DNA of 64,000 nucleotides. Origin: JAPHTQ01 sp050288165. Its GTDB lineage: Bacteria; Pseudomonadota; Gammaproteobacteria; Thiohalomonadales; Thiohalomonadaceae. The notes beneath the pieces were generated by a model that saw only the letters and a list, made by a program, of their open reading frames with translations, ran no database searches and was not told where the DNA came from. Location: the NCBI GenBank assembly GCA_050288165.1, contig JBNKDG010000002.1, forward strand, positions 279,824-343,823, given 5' to 3'. The position numbers were made by a program, and so were the translations under genes. The stretch's first letter is position 1, and the number at the start of each line of letters is the position of its first letter. Positions 1 to 7,435 of the stretch are shown piece by piece.

Positions 1-347
1 AATATCTTCACAAGCTTCAGGTTTCCTTTTTGGCACGCATGATTCAGCGGAGAGTTGTTGTCGCCATCAGCATAATTAACGTCAGCACCCGCAGATATCA
101 GCAGATGTACAATCTCTATCCGCTCAAGTCGTGTCGCTTGTGTGAGAAATGTAGGGGCTGCCCTTGAATCGAAGGTTAAGTCAGGATCGAGCTTACTTTT
201 TATAAGGTTTTCTACTTCTGGAATATCATTTTGCATTATGGCTGTGTGCATCCGTTCATACATATCGTTTGCATGGGCAGAAGCAATAAACAGGAGTAGT
301 CCGAATATCAGTAAAGATTTCAGGTGCACATTTCTTATTCCATGCAT
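1..347 (-). CDS. Exported ankyrin-repeat protein, 3' end outside the window
   Basis: Read on the minus strand from an ATG at 347, this frame stays open to the window edge (115 codons visible). The first ~24 residues form a signal peptide: a hydrophobic stretch LLIFGLLLFIASAHA followed by a cleavage-like AHA-N site. After it come helix pairs typical of ankyrin repeats, with the hallmark LLISAGADVNYADGDNNSPL at about residues 83-102. The protein is therefore probably periplasmic and used for protein-protein contacts. A GTG at codon 7 is an alternative start. The C-terminus and number of repeats are unknown because the gene is cut by the window edge. Confidence 0.8.
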   Translation of the reverse strand, partial: MHGIRNVHLKSLLIFGLLLFIASAHANDMYERMHTAIMQNDIPEVENLIKSKLDPDLTFDSRAAPTFLTQATRLERIEIVHLLISAGADVNYADGDNNSPLNHACQKGNLKLVKI

Positions 348-432
348 CAATGTTCGTCCAGGTTGAATGGGTATTGTGCTGTCATATGCAGCGGATGGAA
401 AGTCTGTACAAGCTGGGTAGTTATGCCTAGCT

Positions 433-813
433 TTAATTTACATTATACGATGCATAATACGCCAGTCCTGCCACACTCCAGAACACCAGCCAACTGATAT
501 GACGACCTCTGGTAAAGCCGAACGCAAGTATTCCCGTGAGAAGGAAAACAACGCTAACGGTTTGAAGCACAGTACGTTGGATATCCGCATCTGACTCAAT
601 CATCAACAACAGCCAGGCAAAGCCCCACCAGGCGATGGAGGTCATGTGCCAGGCAAAACGCAGAGTGCCTTTGGTAAAGGTGTCACCACCGAATAGATGG
701 GGAACTTTCCCCGCGCGGAACAGGCGGATCAGGATATAGCGCTCACCGAGATAGGAGTGGATGAGGCCGATCAAAACGAGCAGCGCGGCGGCAGTTGGTA
801 ACACTTGGGTCAT
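433..813 (-). CDS. Small four-helix integral membrane protein
   Basis: The 126-residue product is almost entirely hydrophobic, with about four membrane helices (near residues 5-22, 52-72, 84-101 and 106-123) and a short loop carrying GERYILIRLFR. No signal peptide, catalytic motif or family I can name with certainty. Its ATG lies five bases after the stop codon of the transaldolase gene, so the two are almost certainly co-transcribed. Function unknown; the coupling to sugar metabolism may be only positional. Confidence 0.7.
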   Translation of the reverse strand: MTQVLPTAAALLVLIGLIHSYLGERYILIRLFRAGKVPHLFGGDTFTKGTLRFAWHMTSIAWWGFAWLLLMIESDADIQRTVLQTVSVVFLLTGILAFGFTRGRHISWLVFWSVAGLAYYASYNVN

Positions 814-818
814 CCCCG

Positions 819-1784
819 TTAGCTGGAACAGTGCTTTTCTCTCATAAACTGTGCCAGACGATCAAGGTCGGCGCTGAATTTCCTGATGCCATCCGCCAGT
901 TTTTCTGTCGCCATCGCATCCTCGTTCATCATCCAGCGGAAGGACTTCTCATCCAGTGAGAGTTTTTCCAGTTCCATCGAGCGGGATAAAGTAGGGTCGA
1001 GCTTGCGGGGCAGGGTGCTGCTGTCGCTTTCAAGTTCTTCCAGCAACTTTGGTGAGATGGTGAGGAGATCGCAACCGGCCAACTGTTTGATCTCGCCGCT
1101 ATTACGGAAGCTGGCGCCCATGATCTCTGTTTTGTAGCCGAAGTGCTTGTAGTAGTGATAAATCTGGGTGACCGATTGCACGCCGGGGTCCTCCTCGGCG
1201 GGGATGCTATCCACACCCCTGGCGGCCTTATACCAGTCGAGAATGCGACCGACGAATGGTGAGATCAATTGCACCTTAGCTTCGGCGCAGGCCACCGCCT
1301 GGGCGAAGCTGAAGAGCAGGGTGAGATTGCAGTGGATACCTTCTTTCTCGAGCTGTTCGGCAGCGCGAATCCCCTCCCAGGTGGAGGCGATTTTGATCAG
1401 GATTCTCTCGCGGCTGGTCCCTTCCTTCTCGAACATCGAGATAATCCGGCGGGCGGTTTCGATGGTTCCCTCTGTATTGAAGGAGAGGGTCGCGTCAACC
1501 TCTACCGAGACCCGACCGGGGACAATCGCCAGGATTTCCTGGGCGAAGTTCACCGCCAGTTGCTCCAGACAGGGGCGCATCTGCTGGGACGGGTCACAGA
1601 TATCCTGTGGACAGCGCTGGAGGGCATCTTCCACAAGATGCGTATATTCAGGCATTTGCGCCGCGGCGAGGAGCAGGGATGGGTTGGTGGTGGCGTCCTG
1701 GGGACGGTGCTTTCTGATGGACTCGATATCACCCGTGTCGGCGACAACGACGGTCATCTCACGGAGTTGGTCAAGTGCGCTCAT
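819..1784 (-). CDS. tal: Transaldolase
   Basis: A 321-residue class I transaldolase of the TalB size, which moves a dihydroxyacetone unit between sedoheptulose-7-P/glyceraldehyde-3-P and erythrose-4-P/fructose-6-P in the non-oxidative pentose phosphate pathway. Visible signatures are DATTNPSLLL near residue 30, the Schiff-base lysine in ILIKIASTWEGI (Lys131, equal to Lys132 of E. coli TalB) and SPFVGRILDWYK near residue 175. The ATG at 1784 has a good GGGAG ribosome site. The gene heads a two-gene unit with the downstream membrane protein. Cytoplasmic. Confidence 0.96.
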   Translation of the reverse strand: MSALDQLREMTVVVADTGDIESIRKHRPQDATTNPSLLLAAAQMPEYTHLVEDALQRCPQDICDPSQQMRPCLEQLAVNFAQEILAIVPGRVSVEVDATLSFNTEGTIETARRIISMFEKEGTSRERILIKIASTWEGIRAAEQLEKEGIHCNLTLLFSFAQAVACAEAKVQLISPFVGRILDWYKAARGVDSIPAEEDPGVQSVTQIYHYYKHFGYKTEIMGASFRNSGEIKQLAGCDLLTISPKLLEELESDSSTLPRKLDPTLSRSMELEKLSLDEKSFRWMMNEDAMATEKLADGIRKFSADLDRLAQFMREKHCSS

Positions 1785-1959
1785 GGTTTACTCCCTGTCT
1801 TCATCTCTCAATGAATCAATGCAGATGAATATAGACGTTGAGGGCCAATGTGTCAGAAAGCAAGAGAGTCTGGCTTAACTGGAATCTTGAACGTATTCAG
1901 TACATTTCGTAGTCTGACGCCCAGTCTCTCAGATATGCGCTGTGGCAGGTGATTCAGTC

Positions 1960-2352
1960 TTAGTCAGTGGGGCTGACTCGATTGGCGACTTCGATCAGGT
2001 TCCTGTCCGGGTCATGGAAGTAGAGCGAGATAATTGGACCGGTGGCACTGGTACGTTCTGCCGGTCCTTCGATGATTTCAATCCCCGATGCTGTCAGATG
2101 CATCAATACATCGCTCAACGGTGTGGTGGTAATAAAGCATAAATCTGCTGCGCCAGGAGTAGGGTGTCCTGCTTTGGGTTCGAACTCGTTGCCGTACTCA
2201 TGCAGATTAATCTTTTGTGTACCAAAGCGAAGTGCATGACGGCCATTACCGAAACGGATCGCCTCCATGCCCAGCACGCGAGTGTAGAAGCCGATAGCGT
2301 CGTCAATGTTGCGGACGGTCAGGACGAGATGATCAAGATGCGATATTTGCAT
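1960..2352 (-). CDS. VOC-family (glyoxalase fold) protein
   Basis: This 130-residue protein has the paired beta-alpha-beta-beta-beta modules of the vicinal-oxygen-chelate fold. It opens with the usual HLDHLVLTV strand, has a middle strand INLHEYG and ends with YFHDPDRNLIEVAN. His8, His51 and Glu121 are the likely metal ligands. It resembles glyoxalase-domain-containing protein 5 more than true lactoylglutathione lyase; the substrate cannot be told from sequence. It starts nine bases after the nuclease stop codon, so it is probably translated from the same message, though no strong ribosome site is seen. Confidence 0.85.
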   Translation of the reverse strand: MQISHLDHLVLTVRNIDDAIGFYTRVLGMEAIRFGNGRHALRFGTQKINLHEYGNEFEPKAGHPTPGAADLCFITTTPLSDVLMHLTASGIEIIEGPAERTSATGPIISLYFHDPDRNLIEVANRVSPTD

Positions 2353-2361
2353 AATGGGCTA

Positions 2362-3093
2362 TCAATACGCCCAGATTTGACGCACAGAACCCTTCTCTTT
2401 CTCTATTTCTGGTCCGGTCAAATTTCCCCAGATCAACATCCCTGCTCGCTTTTCGATATACGAGGTAGAGACCTGATATTCAGAAAGCTCTCCAGAGAGT
2501 GCCGAATTCTTCATCTCGAAGGCCCACATTTTTAAACGACCACTCTTATCTTCCGTCAGAATACATTTGTAGAAGTGGCTGGGAATAGGAATTGATACGC
2601 CATTTTCATCACTCTCACCGATCATGGCAATCGATTCCATGAAATCAAAGATAGGCCCGGTCATCACATAGGTCTCAAGGACGTTGGGGTCGCTATCCAA
2701 AACTCTTACGGCCGACTCAAGCTCTCTCCATCTTTGTCGATTAAATTGCGGTGCCTGGGGAGACATGTTTGAAAGCAGAAAGGTCTCACTGTTCTGTATG
2801 TCCTCATCGCTTTGATTAGCACTGGCAACAAGATGCCCTCTGTCAAAACCACTGGCAGAATAATCGCTAAGATCGGCCCGGAATCGCCTGGGGACTCGGT
2901 AGTCAGGCCTGAAATTGTCCAGGCGCTCAACAGGCGTCATATCTTTCTTATCAGGGTCGACGATTTCTAACGCCCATTTCGCCTGCCTGAAGTAGTAGGA
3001 GTATCCAACCGAGAAATTTCGATTTATCAGCAACTGATCTGCTGCAGGGCATCCGTACCTGAATTCAGGTCTGATTGAAGCTTCTATTAACAT
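2362..3093 (-). CDS. DNA/RNA non-specific endonuclease (NUC1 family)
   Basis: The 243-residue protein carries the NUC1 (Serratia nuclease/EndoG) active site DRGHLVASAN at residues 84-93, with His87 as the general base, and the metal-binding Asn in PQFNRQRW at residue 118. The last third (TGPIF, then SHFYKCIL) also fits the family. Most bacterial relatives are exported, yet no signal peptide is seen; the N-terminus begins MLIEASIRPEFRYGCP. A cytoplasmic non-specific nuclease would need control, so either an unusual export route or use as an effector is possible. The start is supported by AAGGGA upstream. The downstream VOC gene follows closely, and no immunity-like gene is evident. Confidence 0.88.
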   Translation of the reverse strand: MLIEASIRPEFRYGCPAADQLLINRNFSVGYSYYFRQAKWALEIVDPDKKDMTPVERLDNFRPDYRVPRRFRADLSDYSASGFDRGHLVASANQSDEDIQNSETFLLSNMSPQAPQFNRQRWRELESAVRVLDSDPNVLETYVMTGPIFDFMESIAMIGESDENGVSIPIPSHFYKCILTEDKSGRLKMWAFEMKNSALSGELSEYQVSTSYIEKRAGMLIWGNLTGPEIEKEKGSVRQIWAY

Positions 3094-3132
3094 AAGATAT
3101 CCCTTCCTGTGTCGATACTGAGTGTTGGGTAA

Positions 3133-3151
3133 CTAGCTAGCTAGCTAGCTA
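3133..3151. repeat. CTAG tetranucleotide tract
   Basis: Nearly five uninterrupted CTAG units lie about 40 bases upstream of the nuclease start codon. CTAG is usually one of the rarest tetranucleotides in proteobacteria, so a run of it is unlikely by chance. It could vary in length by slippage and alter promoter spacing, but no promoter is proven here. Confidence 0.7.
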
Positions 3152-3296
3152 ATATCTTCATTACTGCAGGAAAATATGGTGCACCATTTCTCTGGGTGGT
3201 GGAATCATATGTTACTTGAACTTTTCCTTTAGGAGATCATGGCTGTCTATCTATCAGGAAGTTTCATCTGACCCCACTTAATTGGGCGCCTGAAAT

Positions 3297-3674
3297 TTAC
3301 TCACGACGACGAACCTCTCTGACGGAGGTAAAAATACTCAGTAGCGCACCACCCAGAAAGAACCCGATCGCCATAGTGGATGATAAGGTTAAAAGAAAAA
3401 GTGCGAGCGCGACTAGGCCAACAACTATCCCACACCAGGCTGCGCCCATCATGGCGGCCGGAGAATGAAAAATCAGATCGAAGCCCCCAACCTTTCTATT
3501 TTCTATTCGGGTCTCAGCCATCCACGCAGCCAAAACGCAAACTGGAATGCTAAATCCAAGCATCGTAGCAATATTGGGGTGCACCTCCCACCACACAGTG
3601 TTCGATGTCATGCTGAGCACGGCAGCAAAGCAACTTGCTGCTACCCCGTAAGCTAATTTAGCTGTGTGATTCAT
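3297..3674 (-). CDS. Small membrane protein, probable gene-cassette product
   Basis: The 125-residue hydrophobic protein has about four predicted helices (near residues 8-25, 36-52, 74-92 and 96-116) and a basic C-terminal tail VREVRRRE. I do not recognise a family. Its ATG lies only nine bases after the right core of an attC-like site, the usual position of a start codon in an integron gene cassette. No second attC can be seen after its stop codon, so this end may have decayed. Confidence 0.65.
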   Translation of the reverse strand: MNHTAKLAYGVAASCFAAVLSMTSNTVWWEVHPNIATMLGFSIPVCVLAAWMAETRIENRKVGGFDLIFHSPAAMMGAAWCGIVVGLVALALFLLTLSSTMAIGFFLGGALLSIFTSVREVRRRE

Positions 3675-3679
3675 CTTGC

Positions 3680-3740
3680 TCCCAACGGCTGCTTAACGCG
3701 CTGCGGCTTTTAGCCGTCGCTGTTAAAGCATAGGTTGGGG
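3680..3740 (-). other. Candidate integron attC recombination site
   Basis: On the minus strand this 61-base element begins with CCCCAAC and ends with GTTGGGA, which pair as outer R boxes. Inside them are GCTTTAAC and GTTAAGC as inner L boxes, then a nearly self-complementary centre built from GCGACGGCT and AGCCGCAGCGC. The order, spacing and total length match attC sites (usually about 57-141 bases). The R' core fits GTTRRRY except for its last base. It sits between two small same-strand genes, directly after one stop codon and nine bases before the next start. No integrase gene is present, so this would be an orphan or distant part of an array. Confidence 0.6.
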
Positions 3741-3757
3741 TTTTCCCGTATAGTCCA

Positions 3758-4255
3758 TTATACAAAGCAATATTCTCCACCGTTTTCATCTAATATGCAT
3801 GCAAGATAATGCGAAGTGTTATCAAATACAGTTTGCAAGAGGAATTGTGGTGTATATGCATCTTTTGCGAATTCGATACTCTTGTCAACATCATCAGTGA
3901 ACTCGGCCCCAGCTTTAGCCGCCTCAACTACCAAGCTGAAAATGTCATTAAACGAAAGTTGAAAACCAAGTCTGTGTGCAAAAGAGTTTCTTATCGTGTT
4001 TAGTTTCTTGAGAAAAAGTGCCAGTTCGTTAGAAATGAGTCCCATTGCCACACAAAGTTCAGTTTTTTCTGGAAAACTTAAGCGAAATGAATCGAAAGCG
4101 GATGCTGAAGAAAGCTTTGTGTCGATGAGTTGAACAAGAAGTGTCTCAATGATTATATGACCGATAACGCAATCGTGCAGTTGAGTATTCTGTTTAGCGA
4201 TCGATAAGAGATCATTAAGATCAGGGCGTTTCCTGTTTTTCCATTTGTCTCTCAT
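3758..4255 (-). CDS. HEPN-like hypothetical protein, probable gene-cassette product
   Basis: The 165-residue, mainly helical protein contains LNTIRNSFAHRLGF at about residues 85-98. The R-N-x-F-A-H pattern is typical of HEPN-type domains found in toxins, nucleases and their partners. No partner nucleotidyltransferase is adjacent, so a toxin role is only a possibility. A second R'-like core, GTTGGGG, lies 15 bases upstream of its ATG, and an attC-like site follows its stop codon. The gene is therefore bounded like an integron cassette. Base composition is more AT-rich than the metabolic genes around it. Confidence 0.6.
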   Translation of the reverse strand: MRDKWKNRKRPDLNDLLSIAKQNTQLHDCVIGHIIIETLLVQLIDTKLSSASAFDSFRLSFPEKTELCVAMGLISNELALFLKKLNTIRNSFAHRLGFQLSFNDIFSLVVEAAKAGAEFTDDVDKSIEFAKDAYTPQFLLQTVFDNTSHYLACILDENGGEYCFV

Positions 4256-4491
4256 TTAAATGCCTATTACCCCAACTAGTTACAAACGGAGCTTTAGTGT
4301 GTATAAAAATCCATGTTTCTATTAAGCAAAGACTTATCTCCTAGATACGGAGCCTAAAAGGAAAAGCTAACGGGACTCGGGAAATTGATATATAGCACTC
4401 CCTCGCCCGGTGATTCCTTGTCTCTTTCTACCGCGATGGGGGGCTGTTGGCAAGCTGGATTCCTGTTTGGAAGGGATGATGGAGTGTTGTT

Positions 4492-4517
4492 GTCGGATTA
4501 CGCTCCGCTAATCCGAC
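4492..4517. repeat. REP-like palindromic repeat
   Basis: A perfect nine-base inverted repeat (GTCGGATTA and TAATCCGAC around an eight-base loop). From memory, this type of hairpin recurs between genes in many gammaproteobacterial genomes. It lies in the 418-base gene-free stretch 4256-4673. The rest of that stretch holds the cassette core at 4270-4276, another short dispersed repeat (4530-4595) and the acs terminator; I see no gene or tRNA in it. Confidence 0.6.
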
Positions 4518-4529
4518 CTACATAGAACG

Positions 4530-4595
4530 TCCGTGAGTTCTGTGTGTTTCGTGGCTATTGGGTTTTCTTTGCGTACTCTGCGTCTTTGCGGTGAG
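4530..4595. repeat. Dispersed intergenic repeat, 'cgtggctattgg / ctctgcgtctttgcgg' type
   Basis: The segment contains TGTGTTTCGTGGCTATTGG followed by GCGTACTCTGCGTCTTTGCG. I recall near-identical short phrases scattered between genes in very distantly related bacteria. Here it is non-coding and unrelated to the flanking genes. The identification rests on memory, not on a search. Confidence 0.45.
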
Positions 4596-4608
4596 ATTAT
4601 TTAGGCAT

Positions 4609-4638
4609 AAAAAAACCGGCGACTTGTGGTCGCCGGTT
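4609..4638 (-). terminator. Rho-independent terminator of acs
   Basis: On the minus strand, AACCGGCGAC pairs with GTCGCCGGTT around a five-base loop and is followed directly by a run of seven T. It lies 36 bases after the acs stop codon. Confidence 0.9.
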
Positions 4639-4673
4639 CTTGTTTCGGGCTTGTGGCCCAGATTACTTCTGAA

Positions 4674-6620
4674 TTACTTGTTGGCCCGATTTTCGATCAG
4701 GTCTTCCACCACCGACGGATCGGCGAGGGTGGAGGTGTCGCCCAGGGTGTCGATTTCGTTGCTGGCGATCTTGCGCAGGATGCGGCGCATGATTTTGCCG
4801 GAACGGGTTTTCGGCAGGCTGGGTGCCCACTGGATGACGTCTGGGCTGGCGATCGGTCCGATCTCTTCGCGTACCTGTTTCACCAGTTCCTTCTTCAGTT
4901 CATCGCTCGGCTCGACACCCATGACCAGGGTGACGTAGCAGTAGATGCCCTGACCCTTGATGTCGTGCGGGTAGCCGACCACGGCGGCCTCAGCAACGGC
5001 TTCGTGCAGTACCAGTGCGCTTTCCACTTCGGCGGTACCCATGCGGTGGCCGGAGACGTTGAGCACGTCGTCCATACGACCGGTGATCCAGTAGTAGCCG
5101 TCTTCGTCGCGACGGGCGCCGTCACCGGTGAAGTAGGTGCCTTTGTAGGTGCTGAAGTAGGTGTCGATGAAGCGCTGGTGATCGCCGTAGACGGTACGCA
5201 TTTGTGCCGGCCACGGATGGGTGATGACCAGTGCGCCTTCGGTCGCGCCTTCCAGCACGGTGCCGTCACTGGCATCGACGATGGCGGGCTGGACGCCGAA
5301 GAACGGCTTGGTGGCGGAGCCCGGCTTCAGCGGGGTGGCGCCCGGCAGCGGGGTGATCAGGTGGCCGCCGGTTTCGGTCTGCCACCAGGTGTCGACGATG
5401 GGGCAACGCTCTTCGCCGACGACCTTGTGGTACCACTCCCATGCTTCCGGGTTGATCGGCTCACCCACGGTGCCAAGCAGGCGCAGGCTCTTGCGGCTGG
5501 CCTTTTTCACCGGCTCTTCGCCCTCACGCATCAGCGCGCGGATCGCGGTCGGTGCGGTGTAGAAGACGGTGACCTTGTGCTTGTCGACCACCTGCCAGAA
5601 GCGCGAGGCATCCGGGTAGGAGGGGATGCCCTCGAAGGAGAGGGTGGTGGCGCCGATAGCCAGCGGGCCGTAGACCAGATAGCTGTGGCCGGTAACCCAG
5701 CCCACGTCGGCGGTACACCAGTAAATGTCGCCCTCGTGCAGGTCGAAGGTGTATTGGGTGGTGATGGCTGCGTAAAGCAGGTAGCCACCGGTGGTGTGTA
5801 GTACACCCTTCGGCTTGCCGGTGGAACCGGAGGTGTAGAGGATGAACAGCGGATCTTCCGCATCCATCTCTTCCGGCGGGCAGTCGGTGGTGGCGGCGGC
5901 GGTGGCTTCGTGATACCAGATGTCACGACCGTCTTTCCAGCCGATGTCGTTACCGGTGCGCTTGACTACTACGACGGTGTTGACGTTGGGACAGTGCTCC
6001 AGCGCCTTGTCGGTGTTCTTTTTCAGCGGTACCGGACGGCCACCACGCAGACCTTCGTCAGAGGTGATGACGACACGGCAGTCGGAGTCGAGGATACGAT
6101 CCTTGAGGGATTCCGGCGAGAAGCCGCCGAAGACCACGGAGTGGATCGCACCGATACGAGCGCAGGCGAGCATGGCGTAGGCCGCTTCCGGGATCATCGG
6201 CATGTAGATGCAGACCCGGTCGCCTTTCTTCACGCCGCGGCTCTTGAGGACGTTGGCCAGCTTGGTGACGTGCTCGTAGAGCTCGTTATAGGTGATCTTT
6301 TTGTCTTCTGAGGGGTTGTCGCCTTCCCAGATGATGGCGACCTGATCGCCACGGGTTTCCAGGTGACGGTCGATACAGTTGTAGGCAACGTTGAGCTTGC
6401 CGCCTTCGAACCATTTGATGTGGACGTTGCCGGTGTAGCTCCAGTCCAGCACCTTGTCCCAGGGTTTGGACCAGGTGAGGAATTTCTCAGCCTGTTCCGC
6501 CCAGAAGCCTTCCGGGTCTTTGATGGAACGCTGGTACATCTCATCGTAGGTCGCTGCGTCGATGTGCGCGTTCTTGGCGACGTCGGCAGGTACCGGATAG
6601 GTTTTTACGTCATGCGACAT
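4674..6620 (-). CDS. acs: Acetyl-CoA synthetase
   Basis: A full-length 648-residue AMP-forming acetate-CoA ligase that activates acetate to acetyl-CoA through acetyl-AMP. The adenylate-forming signature TSGSTGKPKG and the C-terminal PKTRSGKIMRR are present. The latter holds Lys609, the residue acetylated to switch the enzyme off in other bacteria. The GGAGAGAC ribosome site upstream of the ATG supports the start. It is the last gene of the acetate block (exonuclease gene 119 bases upstream) and ends at a strong terminator. Cytoplasmic. The gap before it has room for a separate promoter, but I cannot point to one. Confidence 0.98.
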   Translation of the reverse strand: MSHDVKTYPVPADVAKNAHIDAATYDEMYQRSIKDPEGFWAEQAEKFLTWSKPWDKVLDWSYTGNVHIKWFEGGKLNVAYNCIDRHLETRGDQVAIIWEGDNPSEDKKITYNELYEHVTKLANVLKSRGVKKGDRVCIYMPMIPEAAYAMLACARIGAIHSVVFGGFSPESLKDRILDSDCRVVITSDEGLRGGRPVPLKKNTDKALEHCPNVNTVVVVKRTGNDIGWKDGRDIWYHEATAAATTDCPPEEMDAEDPLFILYTSGSTGKPKGVLHTTGGYLLYAAITTQYTFDLHEGDIYWCTADVGWVTGHSYLVYGPLAIGATTLSFEGIPSYPDASRFWQVVDKHKVTVFYTAPTAIRALMREGEEPVKKASRKSLRLLGTVGEPINPEAWEWYHKVVGEERCPIVDTWWQTETGGHLITPLPGATPLKPGSATKPFFGVQPAIVDASDGTVLEGATEGALVITHPWPAQMRTVYGDHQRFIDTYFSTYKGTYFTGDGARRDEDGYYWITGRMDDVLNVSGHRMGTAEVESALVLHEAVAEAAVVGYPHDIKGQGIYCYVTLVMGVEPSDELKKELVKQVREEIGPIASPDVIQWAPSLPKTRSGKIMRRILRKIASNEIDTLGDTSTLADPSVVEDLIENRANK

Positions 6621-6739
6621 AAGTCTCTCCTCGATTCACTTTCGGTTAAATAGCATGTTCGGTTGCCTGCCGAGGCGACAGGTTACCTCCCCAAAGTTGC
6701 ATCGGTATGTGTGGTGTTTTTCCCAGGGAAAGAACCATA

Positions 6740-7432
6740 TCACACCTTCAGCAGAAAGTTTTTCAATGCCACGGGTTTTTCCGTGTCATATCGCGCCAGT
6801 TGCGCCAGAAACAGTTCGGCCGCGGCGAGGGCATCGCTCAGCGCATTGTGCAGCCGGTAGCGGGGTAGACCGTAGCTTTCGCGCAACTCCGACAGCCGCA
6901 GATCGCTGGAGCGAATCACCTGATCGCGCATCGCCAGGGTGCGCCGGGCGACCTCCTGGGTGTCGATCACCCGCGTCAGAAAACCGTCGCCAAAATAGTG
7001 TTCACAGGCGCGACGCAGAAAGCCCACTTCGACCTTGGCATGGTGAGCGATCAGCACCTTGCCTGCGAGCAGGTTCAGCAGCTCTTCCAGCACTTCCCTT
7101 AGCGACTCCCCAGCGGCAGCCTGATCGTCGGTGATATGGTGGATCACCGCGCTCTCCTCAGGGATCGCCCGGAACGGCTTGACCAGTCGATGCTGCGCCG
7201 AGCCGAGATCGACCTGCATGTTTCGGATGCAGACCCAGCCGAGACTGAGGATCGCGTCCTTGTCCGGATCGAGACCGGTGGTCTCCAGATCCAGGGCCAC
7301 ATATTCTATCGTGCGGGCATCGCTTTTTGCTGGCGGAAACGGCACCGCATAATAATCGTACAGCGGTCCCGGCGTCAGGCGTTTGAGTAGCCTTTTCCGC
7401 CGATATTCCTGAGTGAGCAGCGCGGATAGCAC
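6740..7432 (-). CDS. DnaQ-like 3'-5' exonuclease (DEDDh fold)
   Basis: A 230-residue stand-alone exonuclease domain. ExoI is intact as ALDLETTGLD (about residues 46-55) and ExoIII as HNALSDALAAAEL near residue 195. ExoII reads AHHAKVEVGFL, where the usual catalytic Asp aligns with Glu. The first ~40 residues are an extra basic segment. It starts at GTG three bases after the stop of the CBS/DUF294 gene, so the pair is translationally coupled. Association of such an exonuclease with DUF294 and acs genes is common in gammaproteobacteria, but its job there is not known to me. It is unlikely to be the replicative epsilon subunit. Confidence 0.88.
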   Translation of the reverse strand: MLSALLTQEYRRKRLLKRLTPGPLYDYYAVPFPPAKSDARTIEYVALDLETTGLDPDKDAILSLGWVCIRNMQVDLGSAQHRLVKPFRAIPEESAVIHHITDDQAAAGESLREVLEELLNLLAGKVLIAHHAKVEVGFLRRACEHYFGDGFLTRVIDTQEVARRTLAMRDQVIRSSDLRLSELRESYGLPRYRLHNALSDALAAAELFLAQLARYDTEKPVALKNFLLKV

Positions 7433-7435
7433 GGC

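Noticed and set aside
3250..3296. Second attC site after the membrane-protein cassette gene
   Set aside because: CGCCCAATTAAGTGGGG has weak dyad symmetry but no proper R or L boxes; not reported as a site.
4626..5801. 391-codon plus-strand frame opposite acs
   Set aside because: Antisense shadow of acs; the acs terminator lies in its first bases.
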